A DNA stretch of 64,000 nt, taken from the NCBI RefSeq assembly GCF_030161435.1, contig NZ_BSSV01000008.1, forward strand, positions 1 to 64,000, in the 5' to 3' direction. Under the pieces are notes generated by a model. That model saw nothing but the letters and a program-made list of their open reading frames with translations, searched no databases and had not been told where the DNA came from. Each line of letters starts with the position of its first letter. Within the stretch, counting starts at the first letter, position 1. The position numbers were made by a program, and so were the translations under genes. Below, piece after piece: positions 17,742 through 25,929 of the stretch. The stretch is from Thalassotalea loyana. Its GTDB lineage: Bacteria; Pseudomonadota; Gammaproteobacteria; Enterobacterales; Alteromonadaceae.

Positions 17742-18608
17742 ATGGCAAATCAACCATACACACCTGATAAAGTTTGGCAATGGAAACCGGGTAACGGTGG
17801 CAAATTTGCTAATATTAATCAACCGACTGCCGGCGCTCGCGAAGAGCGTGATCTGCCGTCTGGGAAACACCCATTTCAACTATATTCGTTAGCGACGCCT
17901 AATGGTGTCAAGGTAACGATTATGTTTGAAGAGTTGGTGGAATTAGGTATACAAGAAGCTGAGTACGACGCCTATAGTGTTAACATTATGGAGGGCGACC
18001 AATTTACGAGTGGTTTTGTCAATGTGAACCCAAACTCTAAGATTCCCGCGCTCGTTGACAAATCGGCAGGTAAACCGATCGCAATATTCGAATCAGGTGC
18101 TATCTTATTGCACCTTGCTGAAAAATTTGACCAATTTATTCCCAGTGATCCACTAGGGAGAAGTCAATGTTTGTCATGGTTATTCTGGCAAGTCGGTGCA
18201 GGCCCATTTTTAGGGGGCGGTTTTGGCCATTTTTACGCGTATGCACCTGAAAAGTTTGAGTACCCTATCGAGCGCTTTACGATGGAAGTAAAACGTCAGC
18301 TTGATTTATTAGACAAACATTTATCTCAGAATAAATACATGTGCGGCGATGAATATACGATAGCCGACATGGCGATTTGGCCTTGGTACGGTGCATTGGT
18401 TAACGGTGAATTGTACGAAGCAGCCGAATTCTTAGATGTTAAAAGCTACCTGAATGTAAATCGCTGGAGTCAACTTATCGGACAACGACCGGCTGTTAAG
18501 CGTGGCCGTATGGTTAATCGCGCATGGGGAGAACCGTCTGAGCAATTAATTGAGCGTCATGATAAGTCAGATTTTGAACTAAGAACACAAGATAAGCTTG
18601 ATAAGTGA
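17742..18608 (+). CDS. yghU: YghU-type glutathione S-transferase (disulfide-bond oxidoreductase)
   Basis: This 288-residue GST of the Nu/YghU class has an extended N terminus before the thioredoxin-like domain. The N domain has FQLYSLATPNGVKVTIMFEEL (about residues 45-65). VNPNSKIPALVDK and IFESGAILLHLAEKF form the glutathione-binding core. The C-terminal helical domain contains YTIADMAIWPWYG. The TPNG motif replaces a catalytic Tyr or Ser, as in YghU, which reduces disulfides with bound glutathione. Start ATG follows a GGGATACTACA leader. Confidence 0.88.
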   Translation: MANQPYTPDKVWQWKPGNGGKFANINQPTAGAREERDLPSGKHPFQLYSLATPNGVKVTIMFEELVELGIQEAEYDAYSVNIMEGDQFTSGFVNVNPNSKIPALVDKSAGKPIAIFESGAILLHLAEKFDQFIPSDPLGRSQCLSWLFWQVGAGPFLGGGFGHFYAYAPEKFEYPIERFTMEVKRQLDLLDKHLSQNKYMCGDEYTIADMAIWPWYGALVNGELYEAAEFLDVKSYLNVNRWSQLIGQRPAVKRGRMVNRAWGEPSEQLIERHDKSDFELRTQDKLDK

Positions 18609-18613
18609 TCTAA

Positions 18614-18640
18614 CAACCTCAACGACTCACGTTGAGGTTG
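18614..18640. terminator. stem-loop between convergent genes
   Basis: CAACCTCAACG pairs perfectly with CGTTGAGGTTG (loop ACTCA). It lies between convergent yghU and the PhoX gene. It lacks a long T tract on either side, so termination may be partial. Confidence 0.6.
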
Positions 18641-18663
18641 TAACACTTTAGTTGCGCTGACTA

Positions 18664-20004
18664 TTACCAAGGACCGGTAATTGCCAGCGTTTGAGTAGGA
18701 GAGTATAAATTAACGAATAAAACAGAACCATCAGGTGAGAAACACACACCCGCAGATTCCGTTTGAAGTCGCAACTTTGCAAATGCGTATACTTCACCCG
18801 ACTGATTAACACCGCGTATATGGTTATCAACGACCGCAGAATATTGATCTTCGCAAACGAGTAAATGGCCATTAGGCATAACCGTTAGATTATCGCCAAA
18901 ATCAAAGGTATCTTTATCTTCACTTTCCAAGAACAATTGTAACTGACCTGTTTGTTCTTTTAGGCGCCCGTTTACAGCATTTGGTCGATATCGCATAATT
19001 TGACCTAATTGCTTCTTACCGCCATTAGTGCAGCAAAAATATAGCTCGTTATCAGTCCAATGTATGCCTTCGCCACGAGCAAATAATGCGGCACCGTTGC
19101 CGAAACCTTGTTTACGTAAGTCATCATTTGGGCTTTCAGGGTTTTCAATATCAATCCAAATGGCATCATACCAGTGATGTTTTGGCATATTGGCGTCTTG
19201 CCAATTTCTTGTATCAAACTTGGGTTTCTGCTTTATGACAAGCGCTTGTAATTGGCCACCTTGTTCCAGTTTACCGTAAACTTTTGGTACAAAACGGTAA
19301 AATAGACCATCTCCCCTATCTTCGGTGAGATAAACAATACCAGTTGTTGGATCTACTGCCGCAGCTTCATGATTGAAACGACCCATTGCTTTTAGCGGAC
19401 TTGGTTCGACTAACCCCGTAGCTGTAGATGGTACTTCAAAAATATATCCGTGATCTTGCTTTATATTGCCATCAGCCTTATCTACCGACTCCTCGCAAGT
19501 AAGCCATGTTCCCCAAGGGGTAACACCGCCTGCACAGTTTCTAATCGTACCCACCAAGCTGACAAACTCTTTCTCAACTTCTTTGGTGACTAAATTGTAA
19601 ATCAGGTTCGTTGTACCGCCAGGTAATGCAACACCATCAGCATAGGTGTCATAACTCAATGACGTTTTATGCTGCTGAATACTATCAGGCTGATCTTTTC
19701 TATTTTTCGGATGTATCTCGTGATTTCTAACAAGCACAACTCGCTCTTTATCCAGACCAAAACATCCCATTCCATCAGCACGATCGGGAACGTGAAATCC
19801 ATCACTCATTTGCTGGCCCAATCTAGAAATAACCTGGTAGCTGAAGCCCTCCGGTAAATCAAGAATACCATTTACATCTTTGACCAGTGGTCCATAACCC
19901 TTAGCATGACCTACTTTAGCCAACGCTACAGCCCCAAATAAACTCGACGCCAGTCCTGCAAATGCCAGGCTGCCTGAGTTAGAAATAAATCGTCTTCTAT
20001 CCAA
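18664..20004 (-). CDS. PhoX-family (DUF839) alkaline phosphatase, Tat-exported
   Basis: This 446-residue protein has a twin-arginine signal: MDRRRFISNSG then a hydrophobic stretch to about residue 33. PhoX family landmarks are LVRNHE (92-96) and NCAGGVTPWGTWLTCEE (156-172). In characterised PhoX enzymes that region gives the Cys and Glu ligands of the Fe-Ca cluster. Also present is the YLTEDRGDGLFYRF beta-propeller segment. It is shorter than well-studied PhoX proteins (about 580-650), so substrate range is uncertain. It is divergent from a zinc operon, and a Zur box lies 54-68 nt upstream of its ATG, so it may be induced by zinc starvation. Confidence 0.85.
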   Translation of the reverse strand: MDRRRFISNSGSLAFAGLASSLFGAVALAKVGHAKGYGPLVKDVNGILDLPEGFSYQVISRLGQQMSDGFHVPDRADGMGCFGLDKERVVLVRNHEIHPKNRKDQPDSIQQHKTSLSYDTYADGVALPGGTTNLIYNLVTKEVEKEFVSLVGTIRNCAGGVTPWGTWLTCEESVDKADGNIKQDHGYIFEVPSTATGLVEPSPLKAMGRFNHEAAAVDPTTGIVYLTEDRGDGLFYRFVPKVYGKLEQGGQLQALVIKQKPKFDTRNWQDANMPKHHWYDAIWIDIENPESPNDDLRKQGFGNGAALFARGEGIHWTDNELYFCCTNGGKKQLGQIMRYRPNAVNGRLKEQTGQLQLFLESEDKDTFDFGDNLTVMPNGHLLVCEDQYSAVVDNHIRGVNQSGEVYAFAKLRLQTESAGVCFSPDGSVLFVNLYSPTQTLAITGPW

Positions 20005-20057
20005 TTTATGCTCTCCAAACGTAGACGACTATAAAAATATTAGTATCAAATACCTTT

Positions 20058-20072
20058 TGTTATGTTATAACA
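20058..20072. promoter_or_regulatory. Zur box A (divergent PhoX gene / DUF1826 operon)
   Basis: TGTTATGTTATAACA matches the gammaproteobacterial Zur core TGTTATANTATAACA at 14 of 15 positions. It contains the perfect palindrome TATGTTATAACATA (20061-20074). It lies between the divergent PhoX-type gene and the operon that encodes Zur itself. Confidence 0.82.
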
Positions 20073-20141
20073 TATCTAGCCATAGAATTTTGACACTTTT
20101 ATAAAAGTTTTGTTCAACCTAATTTATACACGTCAGTAAGA

Positions 20142-20828
20142 ATGAAAACCATGAATATAGCGACGAATATTGAATCAATTGATGATCATTTTGCTGCTGC
20201 AAACAATGCTGTCATCTCTGAGTCACCTGAAGTCTTAACTGAAATATATCAAGAGCCAGTCAATATTGCGGTTTGGCAAAACTCACAAAGCCAAGTAATA
20301 GAAACAAGTGCTCAAACACTCATTACAGAATCACCAAACTTTAAATTAGTCTTAACCGTAACGCCCGAATCAGCACTTGAGAGCTTGTTAGATAGCTCAG
20401 TTTATTTAGAAGACCACAAAGCGTTATGTGAACACGTCGCTTTACTTGTCGACGTGTTCTGCACACTTTTTGAATTAAAGCGTGTTGGTCTCAGGTTGAC
20501 CGCCTTGTCACACGCAATGTGCCCCAAGTTTCACGTTGATAAAGTACCCTGCCGCTTAGTAACCACCTTTGTTGGCGACACAACACAATGGTTACCTTCG
20601 AATGTGGTTGACCGAACAAAGCTTGGTGCGGGTAGTCTAGGGCTTCCAGATCATGAATCAGGCGTATATCAAAAAGAAAGCGATATTCAGCAGCTTTCGG
20701 TGGGTGATGTTGCACTTTTAAAAGGCGAAGGTTGGTTCAACAATGAAGGCAATGGCATCGTTCATCGCTCGCCTGCTTTGTTAAAAACCAAGCAAAGATT
20801 ACTGTTAACCTTAGATTTCATAGATTAG
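20142..20828 (+). CDS. DUF1826 protein, zinc-operon member of unknown function
   Basis: This 228-residue cytoplasmic protein has no signal peptide. I assign it to DUF1826 by the segment RVGLRLTALSHAMCPKFHVDKVPCRLVTTFVG (about residues 112-143) and the later VALLKGEGW and HRSP motifs. H-x-D plus a distant His (FHVDKV, IVHRSP) resembles the metal facial triad of cupin-fold dioxygenases, but that is inference. DUF1826 genes are known to travel with COG0523 GTPases and Zur. Here it is first in the Zur-boxed operon, 10 nt before zrgA. No function is established. Confidence 0.75.
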   Translation: MKTMNIATNIESIDDHFAAANNAVISESPEVLTEIYQEPVNIAVWQNSQSQVIETSAQTLITESPNFKLVLTVTPESALESLLDSSVYLEDHKALCEHVALLVDVFCTLFELKRVGLRLTALSHAMCPKFHVDKVPCRLVTTFVGDTTQWLPSNVVDRTKLGAGSLGLPDHESGVYQKESDIQQLSVGDVALLKGEGWFNNEGNGIVHRSPALLKTKQRLLLTLDFID

Positions 20829-20837
20829 AGAATTTAC

Positions 20838-21584
20838 ATGTTCAGTGTAAAAAAAATACCGAATAAATTTACCACAGTACTAGCTGTTATAGTCTCATTC
20901 AATTGCCATGCAGAAGAATCAGGACACTATGGGGCTCATGTTCATGGCCAGGCACAAATGACGATTGCACAGGAGGGAAGTCACCTTTTTATCGACTTTA
21001 TTTCACCAGCTGACAGCATCACAGGTTTTGAGCATGTTGCTCAATCGGAAAAAGAAATAGCGCAAGTTAAAGCATCAGTTTCTTGGTTAAAACAAACGAA
21101 AAATCTATTTACGTTCATTGGTAGCACGTGCGTCGCTTATTCCCATGATATTGACGTTTCAGGACTAATGATTGACAAAAATGCTCATGGTGAACATAAA
21201 CATCACGATGAACACAGTCATGAACATCACGATGATCACAGTCATGAACATCACGATGAGCACAGTCATGAACATCACGATGAGAACAGTCATGAACATC
21301 ACGATGAGCACAGTCATGAACATCACGATGAGCCCAACCACGAGCATCACGATGAGCCCAACCACGAGCATCACGATGAAAATAATTTGACTAATCACGC
21401 AGAAGTAATTGCAAGTTATCGCTATACCTGTAATGACATGACAAACTTGACGGGTATGACTGTCAAATTCTTCTCCAATTTCCCAAAACTAGAAAAAATT
21501 GATGCCGTCTGGCTAATTGGGAACAAACAAGGCGTTCAAACACTGACAAGCCACGCCAACACGCTGGAGTGGCAACAAAGATGA
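20838..21584 (+). CDS. zrgA: ZrgA-like His-rich periplasmic zinc-uptake protein (DUF2796)
   Basis: This 248-residue protein has an N-terminal signal peptide (about residues 1-29, ending NCHAEES). The mature start HYGAHVHGQAQMTIAQ is the DUF2796 hallmark. A His/Asp/Glu-rich low-complexity block (about residues 115-185) is built from eight 8-residue units of the HHDEHSHE type and should bind several zinc ions. The C-terminal part (YRYTCNDMTNLTGMTVKFFSNFP) resumes the DUF2796 fold. In Vibrio cholerae, Zur-repressed ZrgA acts with an ABC transporter in zinc uptake, and comparable ABC genes lie at 23897-25809. Its stop overlaps the zur start as ATGA. Confidence 0.85.
   Translation: MFSVKKIPNKFTTVLAVIVSFNCHAEESGHYGAHVHGQAQMTIAQEGSHLFIDFISPADSITGFEHVAQSEKEIAQVKASVSWLKQTKNLFTFIGSTCVAYSHDIDVSGLMIDKNAHGEHKHHDEHSHEHHDDHSHEHHDEHSHEHHDENSHEHHDEHSHEHHDEPNHEHHDEPNHEHHDENNLTNHAEVIASYRYTCNDMTNLTGMTVKFFSNFPKLEKIDAVWLIGNKQGVQTLTSHANTLEWQQR
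21201..21392 (+). repeat. 24-bp tandem repeat encoding the His-rich block of ZrgA
   Basis: CATCACGATGA recurs at exactly 24-nt spacing at 21201, 21225, 21249, 21273, 21297, 21321, 21345 and 21369, eight units in all. Each unit encodes an HHDEHSHE-type octapeptide; the last two full units read EPNHEHHD. Unit length is a multiple of three, so copy-number slippage would change length without breaking the frame. Confidence 0.95.
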
Positions 21585-22042
21585 ACGATGTATCGATTCA
21601 GGAGATAATCAGCAGAGCCAAACGACTGTGCGAGATGCGCGGAGGTAAACTTACCGCTAAACGTCAAAAGGTACTCACTATCCTTCTGCAAGCAGAAAAA
21701 GCGATATCTGCATATGAGTTAATTGACCATTTCTCTGAACAGTTTGATGAAACGCTAACACCAATGTCAGCGTATCGCATTTTGGAGTTTTTGGAGAGCG
21801 TGCATCTTGCGCATAAGCTCAATATTGCGAATAAATATGTTGCCTGCAATCAAATCAACGAAACCGTTAAACATACATTTCCACAATTGTTATTTTGTGA
21901 CAAATGCCAAAAGGTTGATGAAATCGCAATGCCAATCACGAGTTTAGAAACGATATCTCAAACGCTACACTCCAATGGTTTTATGTTATCTTCACCCCAA
22001 TTAGAGCTGGCTTGTATTTGCCATCAATGCTCAAATGAGTGA
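21581..22042 (+). CDS. zur: Zur, Fur-family zinc-responsive repressor
   Basis: This 153-residue Fur-family protein has an N-terminal winged helix (LTAKRQKVLTILLQAEKAISAYELIDHF, about residues 24-51, and TPMSAYRILEFLESV). The C-terminal dimer domain has CxxC pairs: CDKC near residue 107 and the CICHQC end. These form the structural zinc site. The AxRILxFL variant and the short length distinguish Zur from Fur. The frame opens at GTG 21569, but ATG 21581 overlaps the zrgA stop (ATGA) and gives the normal N terminus. Context with DUF1826, zrgA, a COG0523 GTPase and three Zur boxes makes the identity firm. Confidence 0.92.
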   Translation: MNDVSIQEIISRAKRLCEMRGGKLTAKRQKVLTILLQAEKAISAYELIDHFSEQFDETLTPMSAYRILEFLESVHLAHKLNIANKYVACNQINETVKHTFPQLLFCDKCQKVDEIAMPITSLETISQTLHSNGFMLSSPQLELACICHQCSNE

Positions 22043-22074
22043 CATCATTCATACTAATTATCAGGTTTGTAATC

Positions 22075-23121
22075 ATGACAAAAATTTCCGCTGTACCCAC
22101 TAATATCATCACAGGTTTTCTTGGGGTAGGAAAAACGTCGGCCATTACCAACTTACTCAGTCAAAAGCCAGATAACGAAACGTGGGCAGTGTTGGTAAAT
22201 GAATTTGGTGAAATTGGCATCGATGGGAGTCATTTTTTTGGGCTTATCAACAGTGATTCAGGGGTTTTCATTCAAGAAGTGCCCGGTGGTTGCATGTGTT
22301 GTGCGTCTAATGTCCCTATGCAAGTCGCATTAAATAAATTACTCAAAGAGGCAAATCCGGACCGATTATTAATCGAGCCTACTGGTCTTGGGCACCCGAA
22401 AGAAGTTATTGATATTTTGAGTAATGAGTATTATCACGATGTCATCAAACTAGAGAAAACCATCACGTTAATTGATGCACGTGTGCTCTCAGATGAACGT
22501 TACACAACCAACGAAACCTTTAATCAACAGTTATCACTCGCCGATGTTATTGTTGCTAACAAATCAGATCTTTACTCACCATCAGATCGCAGAATCTTAA
22601 CCAACTTTTTGGCAACTAAAGCACTCACGTCACTTCCCATCACTTATACCGAACATGGTAAATTGTCAATCAGCATGTTGACAGGAAGTGTCGAAAAGAA
22701 TCTCGTTGATAGTGGCTGTAAGCACCACCATGACAACGATCATAGTCATAGCCATGACCATGACCACGTTCATGGAGCTGCAGACGCCGACACCGGTATA
22801 TCGAGTGAAATACCAATTGGTCATGGAAGTTATATTAAAGCAGTCAACAAGGGGGAAGGTTTTTTCAGTATTGGCTGGAAATTTTCACCCAATATCACCT
22901 TTGAATGGCCAGCTATCGAAAGTGTCCTATCGCGAATAGAAGCAATACGAATCAAAGCTATCATCAAATCGGACAATCAAGCGTTTTCATTTAATAAGAC
23001 CCCCAATGAAACGGGTCACATCGAGTTAAATCATGCACAAGATAGCCGTATTGAGATTATCGCAACAGCTCTCGATGAAAAATGGCACGAAGATATCCTA
23101 GCAACGATTGTGAAAGAATAA
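22075..23121 (+). CDS. COG0523 (CobW/ZigA-type) GTPase, zinc metallochaperone
   Basis: This 348-residue G3E-family GTPase has Walker A GFLGVGKT at residues 14-21. The family CxCC metal motif GGCMCC has Cys73, Cys75 and Cys76, and the base-recognition motif NKSD is at 162-165. A His-rich loop (about residues 217-234, HHHDNDHSHSHDHDHVHG) precedes the C-terminal CobW domain. Zur-regulated members deliver zinc to client enzymes under starvation. The frame can be read from GTG 22039, but ATG 22075 gives the usual MTKISAVPTNIITGFLG start, so I chose it. It is the last gene of the zur operon. Confidence 0.9.
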   Translation: MTKISAVPTNIITGFLGVGKTSAITNLLSQKPDNETWAVLVNEFGEIGIDGSHFFGLINSDSGVFIQEVPGGCMCCASNVPMQVALNKLLKEANPDRLLIEPTGLGHPKEVIDILSNEYYHDVIKLEKTITLIDARVLSDERYTTNETFNQQLSLADVIVANKSDLYSPSDRRILTNFLATKALTSLPITYTEHGKLSISMLTGSVEKNLVDSGCKHHHDNDHSHSHDHDHVHGAADADTGISSEIPIGHGSYIKAVNKGEGFFSIGWKFSPNITFEWPAIESVLSRIEAIRIKAIIKSDNQAFSFNKTPNETGHIELNHAQDSRIEIIATALDEKWHEDILATIVKE

Positions 23122-23124
23122 GCG

Positions 23125-23760
23125 CTAAGGTGTTGGCTCATAAAAGTATTCGAAGTTATCCAATTGCATCGTATAAGCCGATGTAGCAATCTGGTCTTCA
23201 AACATTTCGGCAGATAACTTACCTGATACCCACACAGCATCGTATAAGTTAACTATTTCAACGCCTTCCGTTGCCTCAATGTAAATAATTTGATTTGGCG
23301 GCGGTGGTGGCGCATGCAAACAAGCACCAAAGAATGGCACTAAGAAAAAGCTAGTAATTTTTTGCTCTTCATTGACTTCAACAGGCACGACAAACCCAGG
23401 AATTTTAATATCCTTTCCGTCCATTTCGGGGATAACACGTGTAGACATTAATGCCTGCTCATATCGTTCATTTGACCCATCTTGAGCTATCATAGCATTT
23501 TGAATTGAGCTACTTATTTGGTCTTCAAACGATCCGTCAGGAATATTCATGAGGTATTCCGGTGGATTCAATAAGATTTCTAAGTCGTCTGCTGGAATGA
23601 GTTGCACCCATTCGATGGTTTCAAATGACTTATTTGTATCGCGGGATTTACTAACTTTTGACTGTTCAACGTTCACCGTCGAATCTGTCGCTTGATTAAC
23701 TGATTGTTTTTCACATGCAAATAACGATAAAGCAAATAGCGCGATAAACAACTGTCGCAT
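23125..23760 (-). CDS. DUF3299 lipoprotein linked to the zinc ABC transporter
   Basis: This protein of about 211 residues has a lipoprotein signal, RQLFIALFALSLFACEK, with lipobox Cys near residue 16. An upstream in-frame ATG at 23781 exists, but 23760 gives a normal signal peptide. The C-terminal domain contains GFVVPVEVNEEQKITSFFLVPFFGACLHAPPPPPNQIIYIE, the clear DUF3299 signature with a conserved Cys-x-His in a Pro-rich loop. The family often sits beside MacB/FtsX-type ABC genes. It is divergent from such genes here, with Zur box B between. Its role (possibly periplasmic zinc binding or delivery) is inferred. Confidence 0.82.
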   Translation of the reverse strand: MRQLFIALFALSLFACEKQSVNQATDSTVNVEQSKVSKSRDTNKSFETIEWVQLIPADDLEILLNPPEYLMNIPDGSFEDQISSSIQNAMIAQDGSNERYEQALMSTRVIPEMDGKDIKIPGFVVPVEVNEEQKITSFFLVPFFGACLHAPPPPPNQIIYIEATEGVEIVNLYDAVWVSGKLSAEMFEDQIATSAYTMQLDNFEYFYEPTP

Positions 23761-23851
23761 AAACGCTCCAATAAAACTCACCCAAATTCGGGAAATAATT
23801 TATGCGAAACAACCAATAACAATGATTGATAAAGAATTCCGCGTGATAACT

Positions 23852-23866
23852 AGTTATGTTATAACA
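23852..23866. promoter_or_regulatory. Zur box B (divergent DUF3299 gene / ABC transporter)
   Basis: AGTTATGTTATAACA matches the Zur core TGTTATANTATAACA at 13 of 15 positions and contains the same TATGTTATAACATA palindrome as box A. It lies 31 nt before the ABC ATPase start and 92 nt from the DUF3299 start, so it can serve both. Confidence 0.78.
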
Positions 23867-23896
23867 TAGCTCAATCGTATTTTATAGATAGTCTTT

Positions 23897-24574
23897 ATGT
23901 CGATAGAAATAACCAATCTCCAATTTTCCTATGTAAGCCAGCCAAATAATTTAGTTTTAGATATTCCACATTGGCAATTAAATGCTCAGCAAAAATGTTT
24001 CTTGCACGCTGCATCAGGCAGCGGAAAAACAACATTGCTAAATATTCTTAGTGGCTTAAGACTCCCCACATCAGGTGAAGTCACTATCCTGGGTGAACGC
24101 ATAGATAAGATGTCGACTAAGCAAAGAGATATTTTTAGAGCGAACAATATTGGTTACATGTTTCAAGCATTCAACCTAATCGATTACCTTAGTGCAATTG
24201 ATAATATTAACCTTGCCTCCTACCTGGCAGGAAAATCAAAAATGAGTCGCCATGAAACTGATGCGAAAACACTACTGAATAAACTGTCGGTTAAGGAGAG
24301 TGACTGGTATCGGCCAATTACTGAGCTAAGTATAGGGCAACAGCAACGCATAGGAATTGCCCGTGCATTAATCAACAAGCCTCAATTATTACTGGCAGAT
24401 GAGCCTACCTCATCTTTAGATGAAAACGCCAAAAATAAATTTATCGAGCTACTATCAAACGTATGCCAAGAAACACAACCAACCGTGATATTTGTTAGCC
24501 ATGATTCGCGTTTAAAAACACAGTTTGATCATATTGAAGCACTGTCAGACATCAATAAAGTTGTGAGGGCTTAA
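23897..24574 (+). CDS. ABC transporter ATP-binding protein (MacB/LolD type, Zur-linked)
   Basis: This 225-residue ATPase has Walker A AASGSGKTT (about residues 37-45), Q-loop YMFQAFNLI, signature LSIGQQQR (a variant of LSGGQ), Walker B LLLADEPTSSLDE and the switch HD in VSHDSRLK. Size and motifs match the LolD/MacB subfamily that pairs with FtsX-type permeases. Its partner permease starts 2 nt downstream. A Zur box lies 31 nt upstream of the start. It is probably part of the Zrg-type zinc system with ZrgA and the DUF3299 protein; transport of zinc itself is inference. Confidence 0.88.
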   Translation: MSIEITNLQFSYVSQPNNLVLDIPHWQLNAQQKCFLHAASGSGKTTLLNILSGLRLPTSGEVTILGERIDKMSTKQRDIFRANNIGYMFQAFNLIDYLSAIDNINLASYLAGKSKMSRHETDAKTLLNKLSVKESDWYRPITELSIGQQQRIGIARALINKPQLLLADEPTSSLDENAKNKFIELLSNVCQETQPTVIFVSHDSRLKTQFDHIEALSDINKVVRA

Positions 24575-24576
24575 TC

Positions 24577-25809
24577 ATGTTTTTAAACCTTGCCTATAAG
24601 AGCTTACTACATAGAAAATCATCGGTTTTACTGACGATAATCGCAATGACAATTAGTATTGTCGTTATCCTCGGTGTCGATCATATTCGTGTACAAGCCA
24701 AAAACAGCTTTTCATCTAGTGTCTCAGGCACAGATTTAATCGTTGGCAGTCGCAGCGGCAGTTTAAACCTATTGTTATATTCTGTATTTAGAATGGGGTC
24801 CCCTACTCAAAACATGAGTTGGAAAACTTATAACACGCTAGCTAAAGACAGAGCCGTTAACTGGACGATTCCAATCGCATTGGGAGACTCACATCGCAGT
24901 TACCGAGTGTTAGGTACTAATAACAACTATTTTGACCATTTTAAATATGGAGAGAAGCAAGCACTAACGTTTCAACAAGGTAACAAATTTGCTCATGTGC
25001 TAGATGTTGTACTAGGGTTTGAAGTCGCAAAAAGACTAAATTATAACATTGGCGATAACATTACACTTTCACATGGCATTGGGAGTACGAGTTTTACTCA
25101 TCATGAGGAGCTTTCTTTTACTGTCACCGGTATTTTAACGCCAACGGGGACACCTGTTGATCAAACTTTACATGTCAGTTTAGAGGGCTTAGAGGCAGTG
25201 CATTTGCCGAGCAAAAAAGCCAAACAAGCGATACAACCTAAAACTAAACTAGATTCACCAATCGCAATGCAGTTGCAGCCTACATCCATTACTGCCACGT
25301 TTATTGGGCTAAAATCTCGCGGGATGGTTTTTCACTTTAAGCGTAAAATAGATCAATATCGTAGTGAGCCACTAATGGCAATTCTACCCGGTGTCGTACT
25401 TGCTGAATTGTGGCAATCGATGAATATCCTTGAAAACACACTTAGACTCATAGCATTTCTTGTTTATATTTCCGCGCTGTTTGGTTTAATGGCCATATTA
25501 ATCGCGTCGATGAAAGAGCGCTCGAAAGAGATTTCGTTGATGCGCATGATGGGAGCTAGACCTAGCTTTGTCTATTGGTTTATCGAATTAGAAGCCATGA
25601 TAATAGCAATGGTTAGCACCCTTTCCGCCCTATTATTGCTTCAATTCGGCTTGTTACTTTCAAAAAGTGTCGTGCTGGAAAAGTTTGGTGTCGCTTTAGA
25701 AACTAGCTTGTCATACGGTGCTATCACCCCTTTAATTTCGATAATCATCGCGATGGCGTTTGTTACGGCAATTCCACCAGCATTCATCGCCTATAAAGGG
25801 GCTAAGTAA
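24577..25809 (+). CDS. FtsX/MacB-type ABC permease (Zur-linked)
   Basis: This 410-residue inner-membrane protein has an N-terminal transmembrane helix (about residues 12-34, VLLTIIAMTISIVVILGV) and a large periplasmic MacB-like core domain (about 40-280). Three C-terminal helices lie around 285-310, 340-365 and 380-405, the four-helix FtsX layout. The cytoplasmic loop after the second helix (SMKERSKEISLMRMMGARPSFV) is the typical FtsX motif that contacts the ATPase. MacB-type permeases are mechanotransmitters rather than ordinary channels. The complex may therefore drive a periplasmic or outer-membrane zinc step. Confidence 0.87.
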   Translation: MFLNLAYKSLLHRKSSVLLTIIAMTISIVVILGVDHIRVQAKNSFSSSVSGTDLIVGSRSGSLNLLLYSVFRMGSPTQNMSWKTYNTLAKDRAVNWTIPIALGDSHRSYRVLGTNNNYFDHFKYGEKQALTFQQGNKFAHVLDVVLGFEVAKRLNYNIGDNITLSHGIGSTSFTHHEELSFTVTGILTPTGTPVDQTLHVSLEGLEAVHLPSKKAKQAIQPKTKLDSPIAMQLQPTSITATFIGLKSRGMVFHFKRKIDQYRSEPLMAILPGVVLAELWQSMNILENTLRLIAFLVYISALFGLMAILIASMKERSKEISLMRMMGARPSFVYWFIELEAMIIAMVSTLSALLLLQFGLLLSKSVVLEKFGVALETSLSYGAITPLISIIIAMAFVTAIPPAFIAYKGAK

Positions 25810-25929
25810 AAAAGATACTGTTTCTTCCAAACAAATATGGCGCTCAATGGTAATATTGAGTGTCATGCCCCTCTCCCGTTAGCATTATCTCTCCACCCAC
25901 TCACAACCGTTACAACATCACACAACGGA

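Noticed and set aside
20030-20140. A perfect TTGACA in front of DUF1826 (20090-20095) as -35
   Set aside because: No acceptable -10 at 16-19 nt; the promoter cannot be placed with confidence.
21201-21392. Tandem repeats as a CRISPR array
   Set aside because: The repeats have no unique spacers and lie in frame inside a signal-peptide protein.
21165-21398. Open frames with repeated Met/Thr or Val/Met patterns on both strands over the His-rich repeats
   Set aside because: They are shadows produced by the 24-bp repeat of zrgA; the repeat length keeps other frames open.
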